Source: Methanosarcina barkeri 3
Lineage (GTDB): Archaea; Halobacteriota; Methanosarcinia; Methanosarcinales; Methanosarcinaceae
Direction of reading: 5' to 3'
NCBI RefSeq assembly: GCF_000970305.1
Contig: NZ_CP009517.1
Location: 1,922,001 to 1,986,000, forward strand
DNA: 64,000 nucleotides
Below are positions 8,544 through 17,175 of this stretch, piece by piece. Each line of letters opens with the position of its first letter. Within the stretch, counting starts at the first letter, position 1. The position numbers and the translations under genes were made by a program. Below the pieces are notes generated by a model. The model did not search any database and had not been told where the DNA came from. It saw only the letters and a program-made list of their open reading frames with translations.

Positions 8544-9494
8544 ATGCTAAATGATTATTTCATCCGTCGGGTTTTATATCTGGTCCCTGTCCTCATATTT
8601 ATCTCATTCATGAGTTTTTCACTCATCTATATCGCACCTGGCGACCCTGCAGAGATTATGATGACGAGCCCCTCAGGTGGATATGATGAAGCAGCTGTTG
8701 AAGCTTTCCGCATAGCCCACGGTCTTGACCAGCCGTTTTACATCCAGTACTTGAACTGGCTTAAAAATGCGGCTGTCGGAGACTTTGGCTACTCGTACAT
8801 GAGCGAACAGTCGGTATTTGAAACTGTTCTGAATGCATTCGAGAATACGCTGAAACTTTCCGTTCTTGCCCTTGCAATTGCTCTTGTTATTGCTATCCCT
8901 CTCGGCGTAGTTTCAGCTCTGAAACATAATACCATTGTTGACGACACCTGTCGTTTTGGCGCTCTTCTCGGAGTATCCATTCCTAACTTCTGGCAGGCCT
9001 ATCTGATGATAATTTTCTTCTCGGTAATCGTTCACTGGCTCCCAGCATCCGGATTTGGCCACGGGACAGACATCAGCTACATGATTCTGCCGGCGGCTGT
9101 TCTCGGGACAGGGTCAGCAGCCGTAATGATGAGGATGATCCGTTCAAGCATGCTGGATGTCATGGGAAAGGAGTACATCCAGACTGCCCGTGGAAAAGGA
9201 CTATCTGAAAAAATCGTCATTGTCAGGCACGCATTGAAAAACGCACTTGTTCCGGTTATCACGGTGATCGGTCTGTCGATTGGTTTTCTATTAAACGGCT
9301 CGGTTGTTGTTGAGACAATTTTCGGATGGTCAGGCATTGGAAATCTTGTGGTGGACTCAATTCTTTCCCACGACTATATGATGGTACAGGGCTCGGTGCT
9401 CTTTGTTGCCGTCATTTTCCTTCTGATCAACTTCTTTGTAGACCTGGTCTACGTTTGGGCTAATCCGGAGATACGCTATGATAAAACTTCTTAA
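8544..9494 (+). CDS. ABC transporter permease, DppB/NikB type
   Basis: A 316-residue inner-membrane permease with about six helices. The family's N-terminal FIRRVLYLVPVLIFISFMSF and PGDPAE are present. The EAA loop, EYIQTARGKGLSEKIVIVRH near residues 210-230, is where the ATPase docks. The C-terminal segment has VVETIFGWSGIGNLVVDSI, typical of DppB. It overlaps the next permease by 17 bases, so translation is probably coupled. With the following permease it forms the heterodimeric channel of the importer. Confidence 0.9.
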   Translation: MLNDYFIRRVLYLVPVLIFISFMSFSLIYIAPGDPAEIMMTSPSGGYDEAAVEAFRIAHGLDQPFYIQYLNWLKNAAVGDFGYSYMSEQSVFETVLNAFENTLKLSVLALAIALVIAIPLGVVSALKHNTIVDDTCRFGALLGVSIPNFWQAYLMIIFFSVIVHWLPASGFGHGTDISYMILPAAVLGTGSAAVMMRMIRSSMLDVMGKEYIQTARGKGLSEKIVIVRHALKNALVPVITVIGLSIGFLLNGSVVVETIFGWSGIGNLVVDSILSHDYMMVQGSVLFVAVIFLLINFFVDLVYVWANPEIRYDKTS

Positions 9495-10317
9495 AAACCG
9501 ACAGATTGCTCTTTCCCTGATAATTCTCGGCGGGCTTATCTTCATGGCCATATTTGCCGGTTTTTTAGCCCCATATGATTACACGGAAAAAGACCTGCAG
9601 AACCGTCTGCAGCCTCCGTCTTTCGATCACCTTTTCGGGACCGATAACCTTGGCCGCGATATCCTTACAATGGTAATATACGGTGCACGAGCATCACTTT
9701 TAGTCGGGTTTGCGGTTGTTAGCATTTCACTTGTAATAGGAATGACGCTTGGCGTTCTGGCAGGGTATTACGGAGGGTGTCTGGATGAGATTATCATGCG
9801 GCTAACGGACAGTTTCCTTGCTTTTCCGTCAATGTTTCTGGCACTTGCAATTACAGCGTTTTTGGGACAGGGGATGGAAAACATGATGCTTGCTTTAATT
9901 GCTGTCGAGTGGACAGTGTTTGCAAGGGTTGCACGAGGTTCAACACTTGACGTCAAGACAAAAGGCTATGTTCGGGCATCCAGGTGGATTGGTGCTTCAA
10001 ATGCTTATGTAATGATAAAGCATGTTCTTCCCAACATTATATCTCCTGTTTTGATCATGGCATCGCTTGGGATCGGTAATGTGATTCTGGCAGCGGCCGG
10101 TTTAAGCTTCCTCGGACTTGGGGTGCAGCCGTCAACACCGGAATGGGGTGCAATGTTGAATGCAGGCCGTACATATTTCACAACCGCTCCCTGGCTGATG
10201 CTTTTCCCGGGTCTTTTTATAATGATAACTGTTCTTGCATTCAACTATTTCGGCGATGGGTTGAGGGATGCACTTGACCAGAAGATGAAAAATATTGAAC
10301 TTGAAGGGAGGTTCTGA
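9478..10317 (+). CDS. ABC transporter permease, DppC/NikC type
   Basis: A 279-residue permease. The family 5 signature after the first helix is clear: DHLFGTDNLGRDILTMVIYG. The EAA loop is GYVRASRWIGASNAYVMIKH, and a GLSFLGLGVQPSTPEWG block follows, which is diagnostic of the DppC branch. About six membrane segments are expected. It overlaps the preceding permease gene and ends one base before the first ATPase start. Confidence 0.92.
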   Translation: MIKLLKNRQIALSLIILGGLIFMAIFAGFLAPYDYTEKDLQNRLQPPSFDHLFGTDNLGRDILTMVIYGARASLLVGFAVVSISLVIGMTLGVLAGYYGGCLDEIIMRLTDSFLAFPSMFLALAITAFLGQGMENMMLALIAVEWTVFARVARGSTLDVKTKGYVRASRWIGASNAYVMIKHVLPNIISPVLIMASLGIGNVILAAAGLSFLGLGVQPSTPEWGAMLNAGRTYFTTAPWLMLFPGLFIMITVLAFNYFGDGLRDALDQKMKNIELEGRF

Positions 10318-10318
10318 C

Positions 10319-11257
10319 ATGTCTGATGTATTGCTAAAAGTATCCGACGTTTCTGTAACAATCCCGACTGAGCAGGGAACGGTTCACGCGGTTGATGATG
10401 CAACATTTTCGATTAACAAACACGAGGTTTTTTCACTGATTGGGGAGTCAGGCAGCGGTAAGTCAATTCTTGGCCAGGCAATAATGCGGCTGCTTCCTCC
10501 GAATGCGATGTTTTCCGGCAAAGTGGAACTTGAAGGTATGGAAATTTCAGCTCTTTCCGAGAAGGAAATGCAGAAAGTCCGCGGCAAAATGGTTTCATCA
10601 ATTGCTCAGAACCCATATCTTGCAATGAACCCCGGAATAAGGGTTGGCACTCAAGTTGCAGAGCCAATGCAGGCACATCTTGGAATGAGTAAAGAAGATG
10701 CAAAGTCAAGAACATGTCAGGCTCTGAAGTATTTCGATATCATCCCTCCTGAAGTGCGGGAAAGGGAATACCCGTTCCAGTACAGTGGCGGAATGTTACA
10801 AAGAGCAATGGTTGCAATGGGAACGGCTGCAGATCCTGAACTCATTATCGCTGATGAACCGACAAAAGGCGTTGATGTGCTTAAGAAGCGCAATATTGCA
10901 GCAATTTTTCAAAAGGTTGCCTCTAAAGGCTGTGCGTTTCTTTTAATTACGCATGATGTAGGTTTTGCCCGAGCGATGTCAGACAGAATCGCGGTAAACT
11001 ATTGCGGACAGATTATAGAGATCGCAGAGAAGGAACCGTTTTTCAAAGAACCTTTGCATCCGTATTCACAGGCACTTTTAGACGCGGTGCCGGAGCGTGG
11101 CATGCACCCGATTCCAGGCCCGTCACCTTCGATGATTGAGGTGCCGGAAGGTTGCAGGTTTCATCCTCGATGTCCGCATAAAACGGACAGGTGCCTGAAA
11201 AATCCGCCGGTTGTGGAAATAAACGGAAGATGTGTGAGGTGCTGGATGTATGCTTAA
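10319..11257 (+). CDS. ABC transporter ATPase, DppD/NikD type
   Basis: A 312-residue ATPase. Walker A GESGSGKS is at residues 42-49, the signature YSGGMLQRAMVAM at about 155-167, and Walker B LIIADEP near 176. The residues after Walker B read TKGVDV where most relatives have TTALDV, a variant D-loop. The C-terminal oligopeptide/dipeptide domain carries GCRFHPRCP and further Cys residues. The ATG at 10319 follows GGGAGG by eight bases and is preferred over an upstream TTG. It overlaps the second ATPase by eight bases. Confidence 0.92.
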   Translation: MSDVLLKVSDVSVTIPTEQGTVHAVDDATFSINKHEVFSLIGESGSGKSILGQAIMRLLPPNAMFSGKVELEGMEISALSEKEMQKVRGKMVSSIAQNPYLAMNPGIRVGTQVAEPMQAHLGMSKEDAKSRTCQALKYFDIIPPEVREREYPFQYSGGMLQRAMVAMGTAADPELIIADEPTKGVDVLKKRNIAAIFQKVASKGCAFLLITHDVGFARAMSDRIAVNYCGQIIEIAEKEPFFKEPLHPYSQALLDAVPERGMHPIPGPSPSMIEVPEGCRFHPRCPHKTDRCLKNPPVVEINGRCVRCWMYA

Positions 11258-12185
11258 GGCAGATAATCTGCATTATGTTTACACCTCAGGATTGATTAAA
11301 ACAGTCAAAAAGACAGCTGTCTGCGGCGTTGAGCTTGAGATCTTTCCGGGTGAAACGGTGGCTGTTGTCGGTGAGTCGGGGTGTGGTAAATCAACGCTTG
11401 CAAAGATGCTTGTCCAGCAACTTGAGCCGGTTTCCGGGGAAGTGTTTTTTAACGGGACGAAATTGACCGGAATGAGCTGGAAGAATCTTCGAAAGTTTAT
11501 GGGGAAAATCCAGCTGATTCCCCAGAATCCGGATGATGTGGTTGATCCTAGATGGACGGTTGAAAAATCGGTTGCCGAGCCATTTATCATTTGCGGAGGT
11601 TTTTCCAGAGAGGAGATTTCAACAAATGTAGATGCCCTGTTTGCAGAAGTAGGGCTTTCTGCGGAACACAAGACCCGATATCCTCACGAGCTTTCAGGAG
11701 GGGAACTGCAGAGGGTTGTAATTGCCAGAGCACTTGCTCTGAAGCCTGAGTTACTGGTCTGTGACGAAGCGACCTCGATGCTTGATGTGTCGGTGCAGGC
11801 TTTTATTGTGACGATGCTCAAAGAGATTCAGATGAAACGCGGTCTCAGCCTGGTGTTTATTACACACGACCTGGAGGCGGCGAAGGCTGTTTCCGATCGG
11901 GTACTGGTGATGTATGCAGGTGAGATTGTTGAGGAAGGGGCGGATGTGTTTGATCGACCATTGCATCCTTATACGCGTGCTCTCCTGGATGCAGCACGGT
12001 ATATGTCACTTGAGGTTGTGGTGCCTGAGGAGATCGGAGAACTTCCTTATGGTTTTTCAGGTTGTTCCTACTACAGATTATGCCGTGAGAGAATGGATGC
12101 GTGTAAAAAGCCACAGAAATTACAGGATGTCTCAGGTAGATTGGTGAGGTGCTGGAAATCAAAATGCGGCAGTCCAAAAAACTAA
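11250..12185 (+). CDS. ABC transporter ATPase, DppF/NikE type
   Basis: A 311-residue ATPase, the last gene of the operon. Walker A GESGCGKST is at residues 41-49, the Q-loop is IPQNP, the signature LSGGELQRVVIARAL and Walker B LLVCDEATSMLD. The C-terminal Cys-containing segment (CSYYRLCRERMDACKKP) is the family's oligopeptide/dipeptide C-terminal domain. The start ATG overlaps the end of the previous ATPase. Tandem repeats begin directly after the stop. Confidence 0.92.
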   Translation: MLKADNLHYVYTSGLIKTVKKTAVCGVELEIFPGETVAVVGESGCGKSTLAKMLVQQLEPVSGEVFFNGTKLTGMSWKNLRKFMGKIQLIPQNPDDVVDPRWTVEKSVAEPFIICGGFSREEISTNVDALFAEVGLSAEHKTRYPHELSGGELQRVVIARALALKPELLVCDEATSMLDVSVQAFIVTMLKEIQMKRGLSLVFITHDLEAAKAVSDRVLVMYAGEIVEEGADVFDRPLHPYTRALLDAARYMSLEVVVPEEIGELPYGFSGCSYYRLCRERMDACKKPQKLQDVSGRLVRCWKSKCGSPKN

Positions 12186-12370
12186 TCTAATGAACAACTA
12201 AACTGATAAACAACTAAACTGATAAACAACTAAACTGATAAACAACTAAACTGATAAACAATTAATCTAACGCACAACTGATCTGATAAGCAACTGATTT
12301 GATAAGCAACTGATCTGATAAGCAACTGATCTAATAAACAACTGATTGATAAACAACTAATATCATAAAT
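12186..12370. repeat. Tandem repeat array, 16-bp unit
   Basis: About ten units of AACTGATAAACAACTA and decayed variants (GATCTGATAAGCAACT) start at the stop codon of the last ATPase. Units are best preserved near the gene. No ORF is supported in 12186-12580. Confidence 0.85.
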
Positions 12371-12531
12371 ACTACGGAATTCTGCGCAACCGTAGTAGCT
12401 GTAGATACCTGACACTCCTTCCTGAAGGGCATAAAAGTCTAGTATATAGTTTAAAGGTATTGTTAGAGAATTCTACAGCTTTTCTGTATTATTAACACTT
12501 AATTGTTAGACTCAGGCTTACAGGCATATAA

Positions 12532-12571
12532 AAAAGACTTTACAAGAGTAAAATATAACTCTTTGTAAAAT
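12532..12571 (-). terminator. Hairpin terminator after AhpD-like gene
   Basis: On the minus strand TTTACAAAGAG and CTCTTGTAAAG pair with one bulge, and a run GTCTTTTTTAT follows directly. It lies ten bases beyond the stop codon. Confidence 0.6.
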
Positions 12572-12580
12572 TAAACGATT

Positions 12581-12979
12581 TTACTTTAACAGTTTTAACG
12601 CATCCCTGCAAGCTGCTACTGCAGGTGCCCCTGAAGTTATGAATATAACGTCCATAAGTTCCATAATTTCTTCTTTGGTAGCCCCATTCTTTAGTGCACT
12701 CTGCATCTGCACAACCGTGCACCTTTCACACTGCTTGGCTGCAACGACTGCAAGTGCTACCAGGATTTTTGTTTTTGCAGGTAGGGCACCGTCAGAAAGT
12801 AATTTCTTATTGCATCTATTATATTTTTTAAGAGATTCGCTGTCAAGTTCTCCAAGGATCTCAAGGATATGAGGAGTAAAACCCAGCTTCTCGCTCATGC
12901 TTTCCAGTAACTCTTCATGTTCGAGGTCTCCGTGTTCTTCCTGACGTCCTCCACAACATCCTTCCCCATGTTCTTCCAT
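12581..12979 (-). CDS. Carboxymuconolactone decarboxylase/AhpD-like protein
   Basis: A 132-residue protein of the CMD/AhpD alpha-helical family. The conserved redox pair is CERC (C84 and C87). In AhpD a His usually follows (CxxCxxxH); here the position is Gln, so it may lack the full AhpD proton relay. The N-terminus has a CCGG motif and a His/Glu-rich stretch that could bind metal. Likely a thiol-disulfide or peroxide-stress protein of the cytoplasm. It is alone on its transcript and opens a run of redox genes. Confidence 0.8.
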   Translation of the reverse strand: MEEHGEGCCGGRQEEHGDLEHEELLESMSEKLGFTPHILEILGELDSESLKKYNRCNKKLLSDGALPAKTKILVALAVVAAKQCERCTVVQMQSALKNGATKEEIMELMDVIFITSGAPAVAACRDALKLLK

Positions 12980-13228
12980 ATTTGCTAACCCCCACTGTAA
13001 TTAACCGGTCATAATTCAACTGGTTATTAGTATAATAGTAGTATTGTATCTGTATATATGTTATTTATCTATTCCTGATAATTCGTAGCTCTTAACTTAA
13101 GCACTTGCTTTATAAACGGCAGAAGACACGGAAGAATCCTGCCCCTTATTTCCTTCATTTTCGCGCTTTCCATATTTGATCTTTCACTTCGGATTGGTGA
13201 AGAGATTTTTATCCCTACTACGAAAAAC

Positions 13229-14053
13229 TTACCTTTCAGCAGCCTTTTGAGAATCTAATTCTTCTCCCCCATTCCAGAGGAGTTCGAATTCCTTACTCAG
13301 GTTTTTGGCAAGCCCTGCATCCCAAATTTTTACAACCGAAAGAACGCGGTCACTGTCCTGGGGATGGAGCTGGAACAGCACTACAATACTGTCATCAATT
13401 ATACCGAAGCAGGAATTAAAGTTATGGACAAGCCTTACTTCTATGCCTTTTTTGAATTTACAGAAATTCTCTTCTCCCAGCAGCAGTGAAATCATAGGAG
13501 AAAGATCTACAAAGCGATAAGGCCCCAGCAGCCTGATTTTTACCCCACGGTCAACAGCTTTTAAGATTTCAGGCAGCAGACTGGAAATTAAGGGTATTCC
13601 GAAAGCAGGAGGAATTATCCATATGGATTTTTTTACCTCTCCATAGATGGAAATGGCAAACTTCTTGAACTCGGACTCGGTTATGGTAGTCGTCCAGAAA
13701 ATCTCGTCTTTTCGCTTCTGAACCGGTATGGTTTTCAAAACCTGTTTTGCCTCTTCAACAAAACCCTTTAAGGCCGTTATTTCTTTTTCAAACTCGGATT
13801 TCCGCCTTTCATAAAAGAAGTCTAAAGCCGTTTCAGGATCAACCGCCCTGAATTTTTTAGGCCTTGAAACCTGGACTTCTACAAAACCTTTTCCTGCCAG
13901 CGACTCAAGAACGGTATATATTTTTCCATAAGGTACATCGGCATCTCTGCAGACAAGATTTGCCTCGGAAATCCCGAGTTTTAAGAGAGAAATATACGCA
14001 GATGCTTCATAAGCCGTCAGGCCGATATCCTGCAGAAGCCTTTTCTTTTGCAT
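13229..14053 (-). CDS. TrmB-family transcriptional regulator
   Basis: A 274-residue archaeal regulator. The N-terminal winged helix-turn-helix (IGLTAYEASAYISLLKLGIS, then DVPYGKIYTVLESLAGKGFV) is typical of TrmB. A coiled segment (residues about 85-115) and an effector domain follow. Such proteins in methanogens and other archaea control sugar, energy or methanogenesis genes. The target here is unknown; nearest neighbours are the AhpD-like and hemerythrin genes. Confidence 0.85.
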   Translation of the reverse strand: MQKKRLLQDIGLTAYEASAYISLLKLGISEANLVCRDADVPYGKIYTVLESLAGKGFVEVQVSRPKKFRAVDPETALDFFYERRKSEFEKEITALKGFVEEAKQVLKTIPVQKRKDEIFWTTTITESEFKKFAISIYGEVKKSIWIIPPAFGIPLISSLLPEILKAVDRGVKIRLLGPYRFVDLSPMISLLLGEENFCKFKKGIEVRLVHNFNSCFGIIDDSIVVLFQLHPQDSDRVLSVVKIWDAGLAKNLSKEFELLWNGGEELDSQKAAER

Positions 14054-14194
14054 AGGTAATTCAACAATTGGGAACTTAAAAATATTTCTAAAAAAACTTC
14101 AATCCAGAAACTCCATTCATTTTCAATAATATCATATATTTTTGAGTATGCTTTTTCCCCAAACTCACTTGTTTAATAATGATAATATAATTCT

Positions 14195-14283
14195 TACACT
14201 CTATAATTCTTACACTCTATAATTCTTACATTCTATAATTCTTACATTCTATAATTCTTACATTCTATAATTCTTACACTCAA
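14195..14283. repeat. Tandem repeat array, 16-bp unit
   Basis: Five to six units of TATAATTCTTACAYTC in tandem within the 450-base divergent gap between the TrmB and hemerythrin genes. No gene is seen in this gap. Confidence 0.85.
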
Positions 14284-14513
14284 TTTTGAACTGAGTCGAT
14301 AAAGAGAATGTAACGTTACTGTTTGTATTTTCTAGAGTTATATAAGCTTATTATTGATGGATCACTTTATTATTGTTGGGTATTGGAATTGAATATTAAA
14401 TAGAGTTCTAAAAATATTATATAGAATTCTAAGGTTTTGTTCTTTAAACAAGATTGCTATGTTTATAAAATAAAAAAGATTGAAGTTACTTTCAAGAGGC
14501 AATGGGGAGTAGT

Positions 14514-15065
14514 ATGACACCGACAGATGGTTTAAGAGAGGAGCACAGGATTATCAAACAAGTAATACTGCCAGTTCTTGAAGAAATATGTGCAGAAATA
14601 GAATCTGGTAGAAGTGTTGAACAGAATAACCTTGAAGGATTCATAGTATTCGTGAAAGAATTTATTGAAAAATCTCACTATATAAAAGAAGAAACTTATC
14701 TTTTCCCGGAGATGGAAAAAGCAGAAATTTCAGGGGCAAAAGAACTGATAACTTCCCTTAAAAAAGAGCACGAAGAGGAAAGGCAATATATTAATGAGAT
14801 TGATAAAGTCATTTTCGAGAAAGAAGAAAATAGGGAACTCTCTGCTATGGTTGAGTACTCAAGAGCCTATATGCGGCTTTTGGTTCTGCATATTGACAAG
14901 GAGGAGAATGAACTTTTCCCAATGGCTGATGCCTATCTCTCACCGACTGTCCAGAAAGATTTGCTTAAGTCTTTTGAAGATGTAGATACAGGAATAATAG
15001 GCCCTGAAAGACAGGAGGAACTCAAAATGTGGCTGGAAGGAAAAACTTATGTAAAGCCAGAGTAG
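14514..15065 (+). CDS. Hemerythrin-like HHE domain protein
   Basis: A 183-residue four-helix protein with the spaced iron ligands of the hemerythrin HHE family: EEHR near residue 10, KSHYIKEETYLFPEM near 60, KKEHEEER near 88 and HIDKEENELFPMAD near 130. It probably carries a di-iron centre for oxygen or NO sensing, storage or detoxification. The ATG at 14514 has GGGAG five bases upstream and is preferred to the ATG at 14502. Confidence 0.85.
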   Translation: MTPTDGLREEHRIIKQVILPVLEEICAEIESGRSVEQNNLEGFIVFVKEFIEKSHYIKEETYLFPEMEKAEISGAKELITSLKKEHEEERQYINEIDKVIFEKEENRELSAMVEYSRAYMRLLVLHIDKEENELFPMADAYLSPTVQKDLLKSFEDVDTGIIGPERQEELKMWLEGKTYVKPE

Positions 15066-15095
15066 GCACTTGAGTTCCACATCCCGAGTCCCGTC

Positions 15096-15229
15096 ACCCG
15101 AGTTCCGCTTCGGGAGCACGGGGCCCTTTTCGCTCACTTCGTTCGCTCAAGAGGGCTGAATTACCCGAGTTCCGTCTCGGGAGCACGGGGCCCTTTTCGC
15201 TCACTTCGTTCGCTCAAGAGGGCTGAGTT
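15096..15229. repeat. 67-bp GC-rich direct repeat, two copies, with internal hairpins
   Basis: Units at 15096-15162 and 15163-15229 are nearly identical. Each has a CCCGAG...CTCGGG-like hairpin and a segment TTCGCTCACTTCGTTCGCTC between arms that partly pair (GGCCCTTTT with AAGAGGGCT). It follows the hemerythrin stop and may act as a terminator. Confidence 0.75.
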
Positions 15230-15348
15230 ATAACGAAGATACTAAATTGAGCTAGAACTGCGAATTTAAGGGCAAGAAAGGTCAGATTCTCAATGCGCTA
15301 AGAAAAACTGATCTACTTACGTTTCTTTTTGCATTACTCGGCAAACAT

Positions 15349-15487
15349 GGTTATACCTTTTTTCGAAAACTGCTTGCCTGCAAGCCTTTTTCAAACAAGG
15401 CTTGACCGAAAACCCAGTAACATTTGGATTTGAGAACCTTATCCCCAAACCCTATCGGCGTGATAAACCGGCGCAACGGTTTCGGGT
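15349..15487 (-). repeat. Dispersed intergenic repeat, copy 1 (reverse)
   Basis: Reverse complement of a sequence also at 41307-41493 and 63321-63572. Shared blocks are CCGTTGCGCCGGTT, ATCACGCCGATAGGGTT, GGGGATAAGGTT and AAGCCTT..TTGAAAA.GGCTTGC, the last able to form a hairpin. It lies between convergent genes. Confidence 0.8.
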
Positions 15488-15541
15488 CAACGGTTTCGGG
15501 TCAACGGTTTCGGGTCAACGGTTTCGGGTCAACGGTTTCAG
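15470..15541. repeat. Tandem repeat, 14-bp unit
   Basis: About five units of CAACGGTTTCGGGT between the dispersed repeat and the ferredoxin gene, apparently grown from the edge of the dispersed repeat. Confidence 0.8.
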
Positions 15542-15562
15542 CCCAATGGATTTTTAAAAGAA

Positions 15563-15931
15563 TTAGCCGTGAATCAGTTTAGGGAGGCAGCGTGTACATA
15601 CCCACATACTTTGCATGTTGTGCCTGAGGGGGAGGAGATAGCTGGTGTCTTCGCCTGCCCCGCAGGTGAAACAGTGGATGGAAGTGTCTTTTTGTTTGGG
15701 CTGTGATTCTGCTTTTTCCCGGTTAAATTCGACAGTGTACCTTTCTTCCACCGATAGCGCACCTTCGGGACATATACCGACACAAAAACCCATCCCGTCG
15801 CAGAGTTCCTCGGATACTACCTTTGCTTTCCCGTTGATAATTTTAATAGCACCTTCGGCACAGGGCGCAATACATTTTCCGCAGCCTGTACATTTCTTTT
15901 CATCAATTTTTACTATCATTCGTTTTACCAT
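15563..15931 (-). CDS. Ferredoxin-type protein with C-terminal Cys pairs
   Basis: A 122-residue protein. The first cluster motif is CTGCGKCIAPC (C14, 17, 20, 24). The second is CDGMGFCVGIC followed by P, which lacks one of the usual four Cys and may hold a different cluster. A C-terminal CFTC and CTRC pair looks like a zinc ribbon or rubredoxin-like knuckle. GGGGGT eight bases before the ATG at 15931 sets the start; the frame is open further upstream. Probably a soluble electron carrier for the neighbouring redox genes. Confidence 0.8.
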   Translation of the reverse strand: MVKRMIVKIDEKKCTGCGKCIAPCAEGAIKIINGKAKVVSEELCDGMGFCVGICPEGALSVEERYTVEFNREKAESQPKQKDTSIHCFTCGAGEDTSYLLPLRHNMQSMWVCTRCLPKLIHG

Positions 15932-16029
15932 TAAACTAACCCCCATAACGAGATATAATAAAAAATATATTTTAATTGTAAAGCTCAGTGAAATTCCAGA
16001 ACAAAAATGCCACCGAGCGAGAATTTCGT

Positions 16030-16458
16030 TCAAATATCCTGTAAATACCCTTCTCTGTGTAGCATTTTCTTATAGTCACTGATTAATCTACACATTTTAC
16101 GGGTATAATTTATAAAGTCCGTGTCTTTTTCTCCTCGGAATAACAGCTTCTCAGCTTTTTCCAGAAGGTCGGGATAAATGAACACTAGCTCTTCTTTGGT
16201 ATGCAAGAACAGAGCTAAAAAATCCCGATGGATACTCATGCTTCTCTGGAGAAGTTCCATATCCAGGGTTTTTTCGGAGATATAGTCTTTAAACTTCGTG
16301 TAAGCATAAAAGTTTGCAATATTATGGTTTAAAGAGTTTAAAATCGAGTAGATGATATTGCCTGTTTTTGGAAGGGGAATGTCACGAAGCTCAAGGTCTG
16401 CACCATCGTAATTTTCATCTTCTTCGATATTCCGGTCCCGAGTTATATCATGGCTCAT
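16030..16458 (-). CDS. Hypothetical helical protein
   Basis: 142 residues, not recognised. It is acidic at the N-terminus and otherwise predicted mostly helical, with no membrane segment, and one Cys. GGGT lies nine bases upstream of the ATG. It is 98 bases upstream of the ferredoxin gene on the same strand and may be co-transcribed with it. Confidence 0.7.
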   Translation of the reverse strand: MSHDITRDRNIEEDENYDGADLELRDIPLPKTGNIIYSILNSLNHNIANFYAYTKFKDYISEKTLDMELLQRSMSIHRDFLALFLHTKEELVFIYPDLLEKAEKLLFRGEKDTDFINYTRKMCRLISDYKKMLHREGYLQDI

Positions 16459-16584
16459 TTTATTACCCTATTTCATTTATACGTTATTTTTATTATAAAA
16501 TTTTAAATTCAAGAAATATAAATTAAATTCAAGAAATATAAAACGATACCCTGCACTCTATAAAGTTTAACCTTCGTTTCCAGG

Positions 16585-16995
16585 TTAAGGAGCGATCCCC
16601 AGCTGTTGCATCAGGCCAAGAAGATTGACTTCGCCCCAAAGCTCAACGATCTTACCGTCCTTAATGCGGAAAATCTCTATACCGGTCATGGTTATTGGCT
16701 TGCCTGTAGCCGGCAAATCCATGAAGTTACCCTTGTGTACCCCGCGAGCTGTAAAACGTGCAGCTACGGTATTACCCTCGGCAATCATATCCTCGACTGT
16801 AACATTGAGGTGCTCGAAAGCTGCCCTGCATGCAGTAATTACTTCATTTATTCCCTCAACTCCCGGAGAAGCAGGAAGAGGTACATGCATAGCAAAATCG
16901 GGTGACAGCAAATCGCCAGCAGCACTTATATTGCCTTTAGAAGGACCTTCTTCAAAAAATCGGCTAACTATTGCCTTATTCTCTTCCGTAGACAT
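16585..16995 (-). CDS. SnoaL-like ester cyclase family protein
   Basis: A 136-residue NTF2-fold protein. MHVPLPASPGVEGINEVI and the later FTARGVHKGNFMDLPATGKP, with TGIEIFRIKDGKIVELW, are the standard features of SnoaL/ester-cyclase proteins. GAGGA six bases before the ATG at 16995 defines the start; an open frame continues upstream. In non-actinomycetes these proteins usually have no known substrate. Confidence 0.83.
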   Translation of the reverse strand: MSTEENKAIVSRFFEEGPSKGNISAAGDLLSPDFAMHVPLPASPGVEGINEVITACRAAFEHLNVTVEDMIAEGNTVAARFTARGVHKGNFMDLPATGKPITMTGIEIFRIKDGKIVELWGEVNLLGLMQQLGIAP

Positions 16996-17097
16996 ATTTT
17001 CCTCGTTTGCGTATTTATTTATTCGGCTTTTGAGATATTTCTTGCCTATAAACCTTTTTATCAACAGCTGTATTCGGTGATGAGTTATTTTCAAGAG

Positions 17098-17175
17098 TGA
17101 GTTATCTTCAGTGGTTAATCATCTTCAAGAGTAGGTTCTCTTCACTGGTTAATCATCTTCAAGAGTGTATTTTCT
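17098..17175. repeat. Tandem repeat at 3' end of CGGC gene
   Basis: Three units of about 31 bases (GTTAATCATCTTCAAGAGT core) abut the stop of the CGGC-domain gene. Confidence 0.75.
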
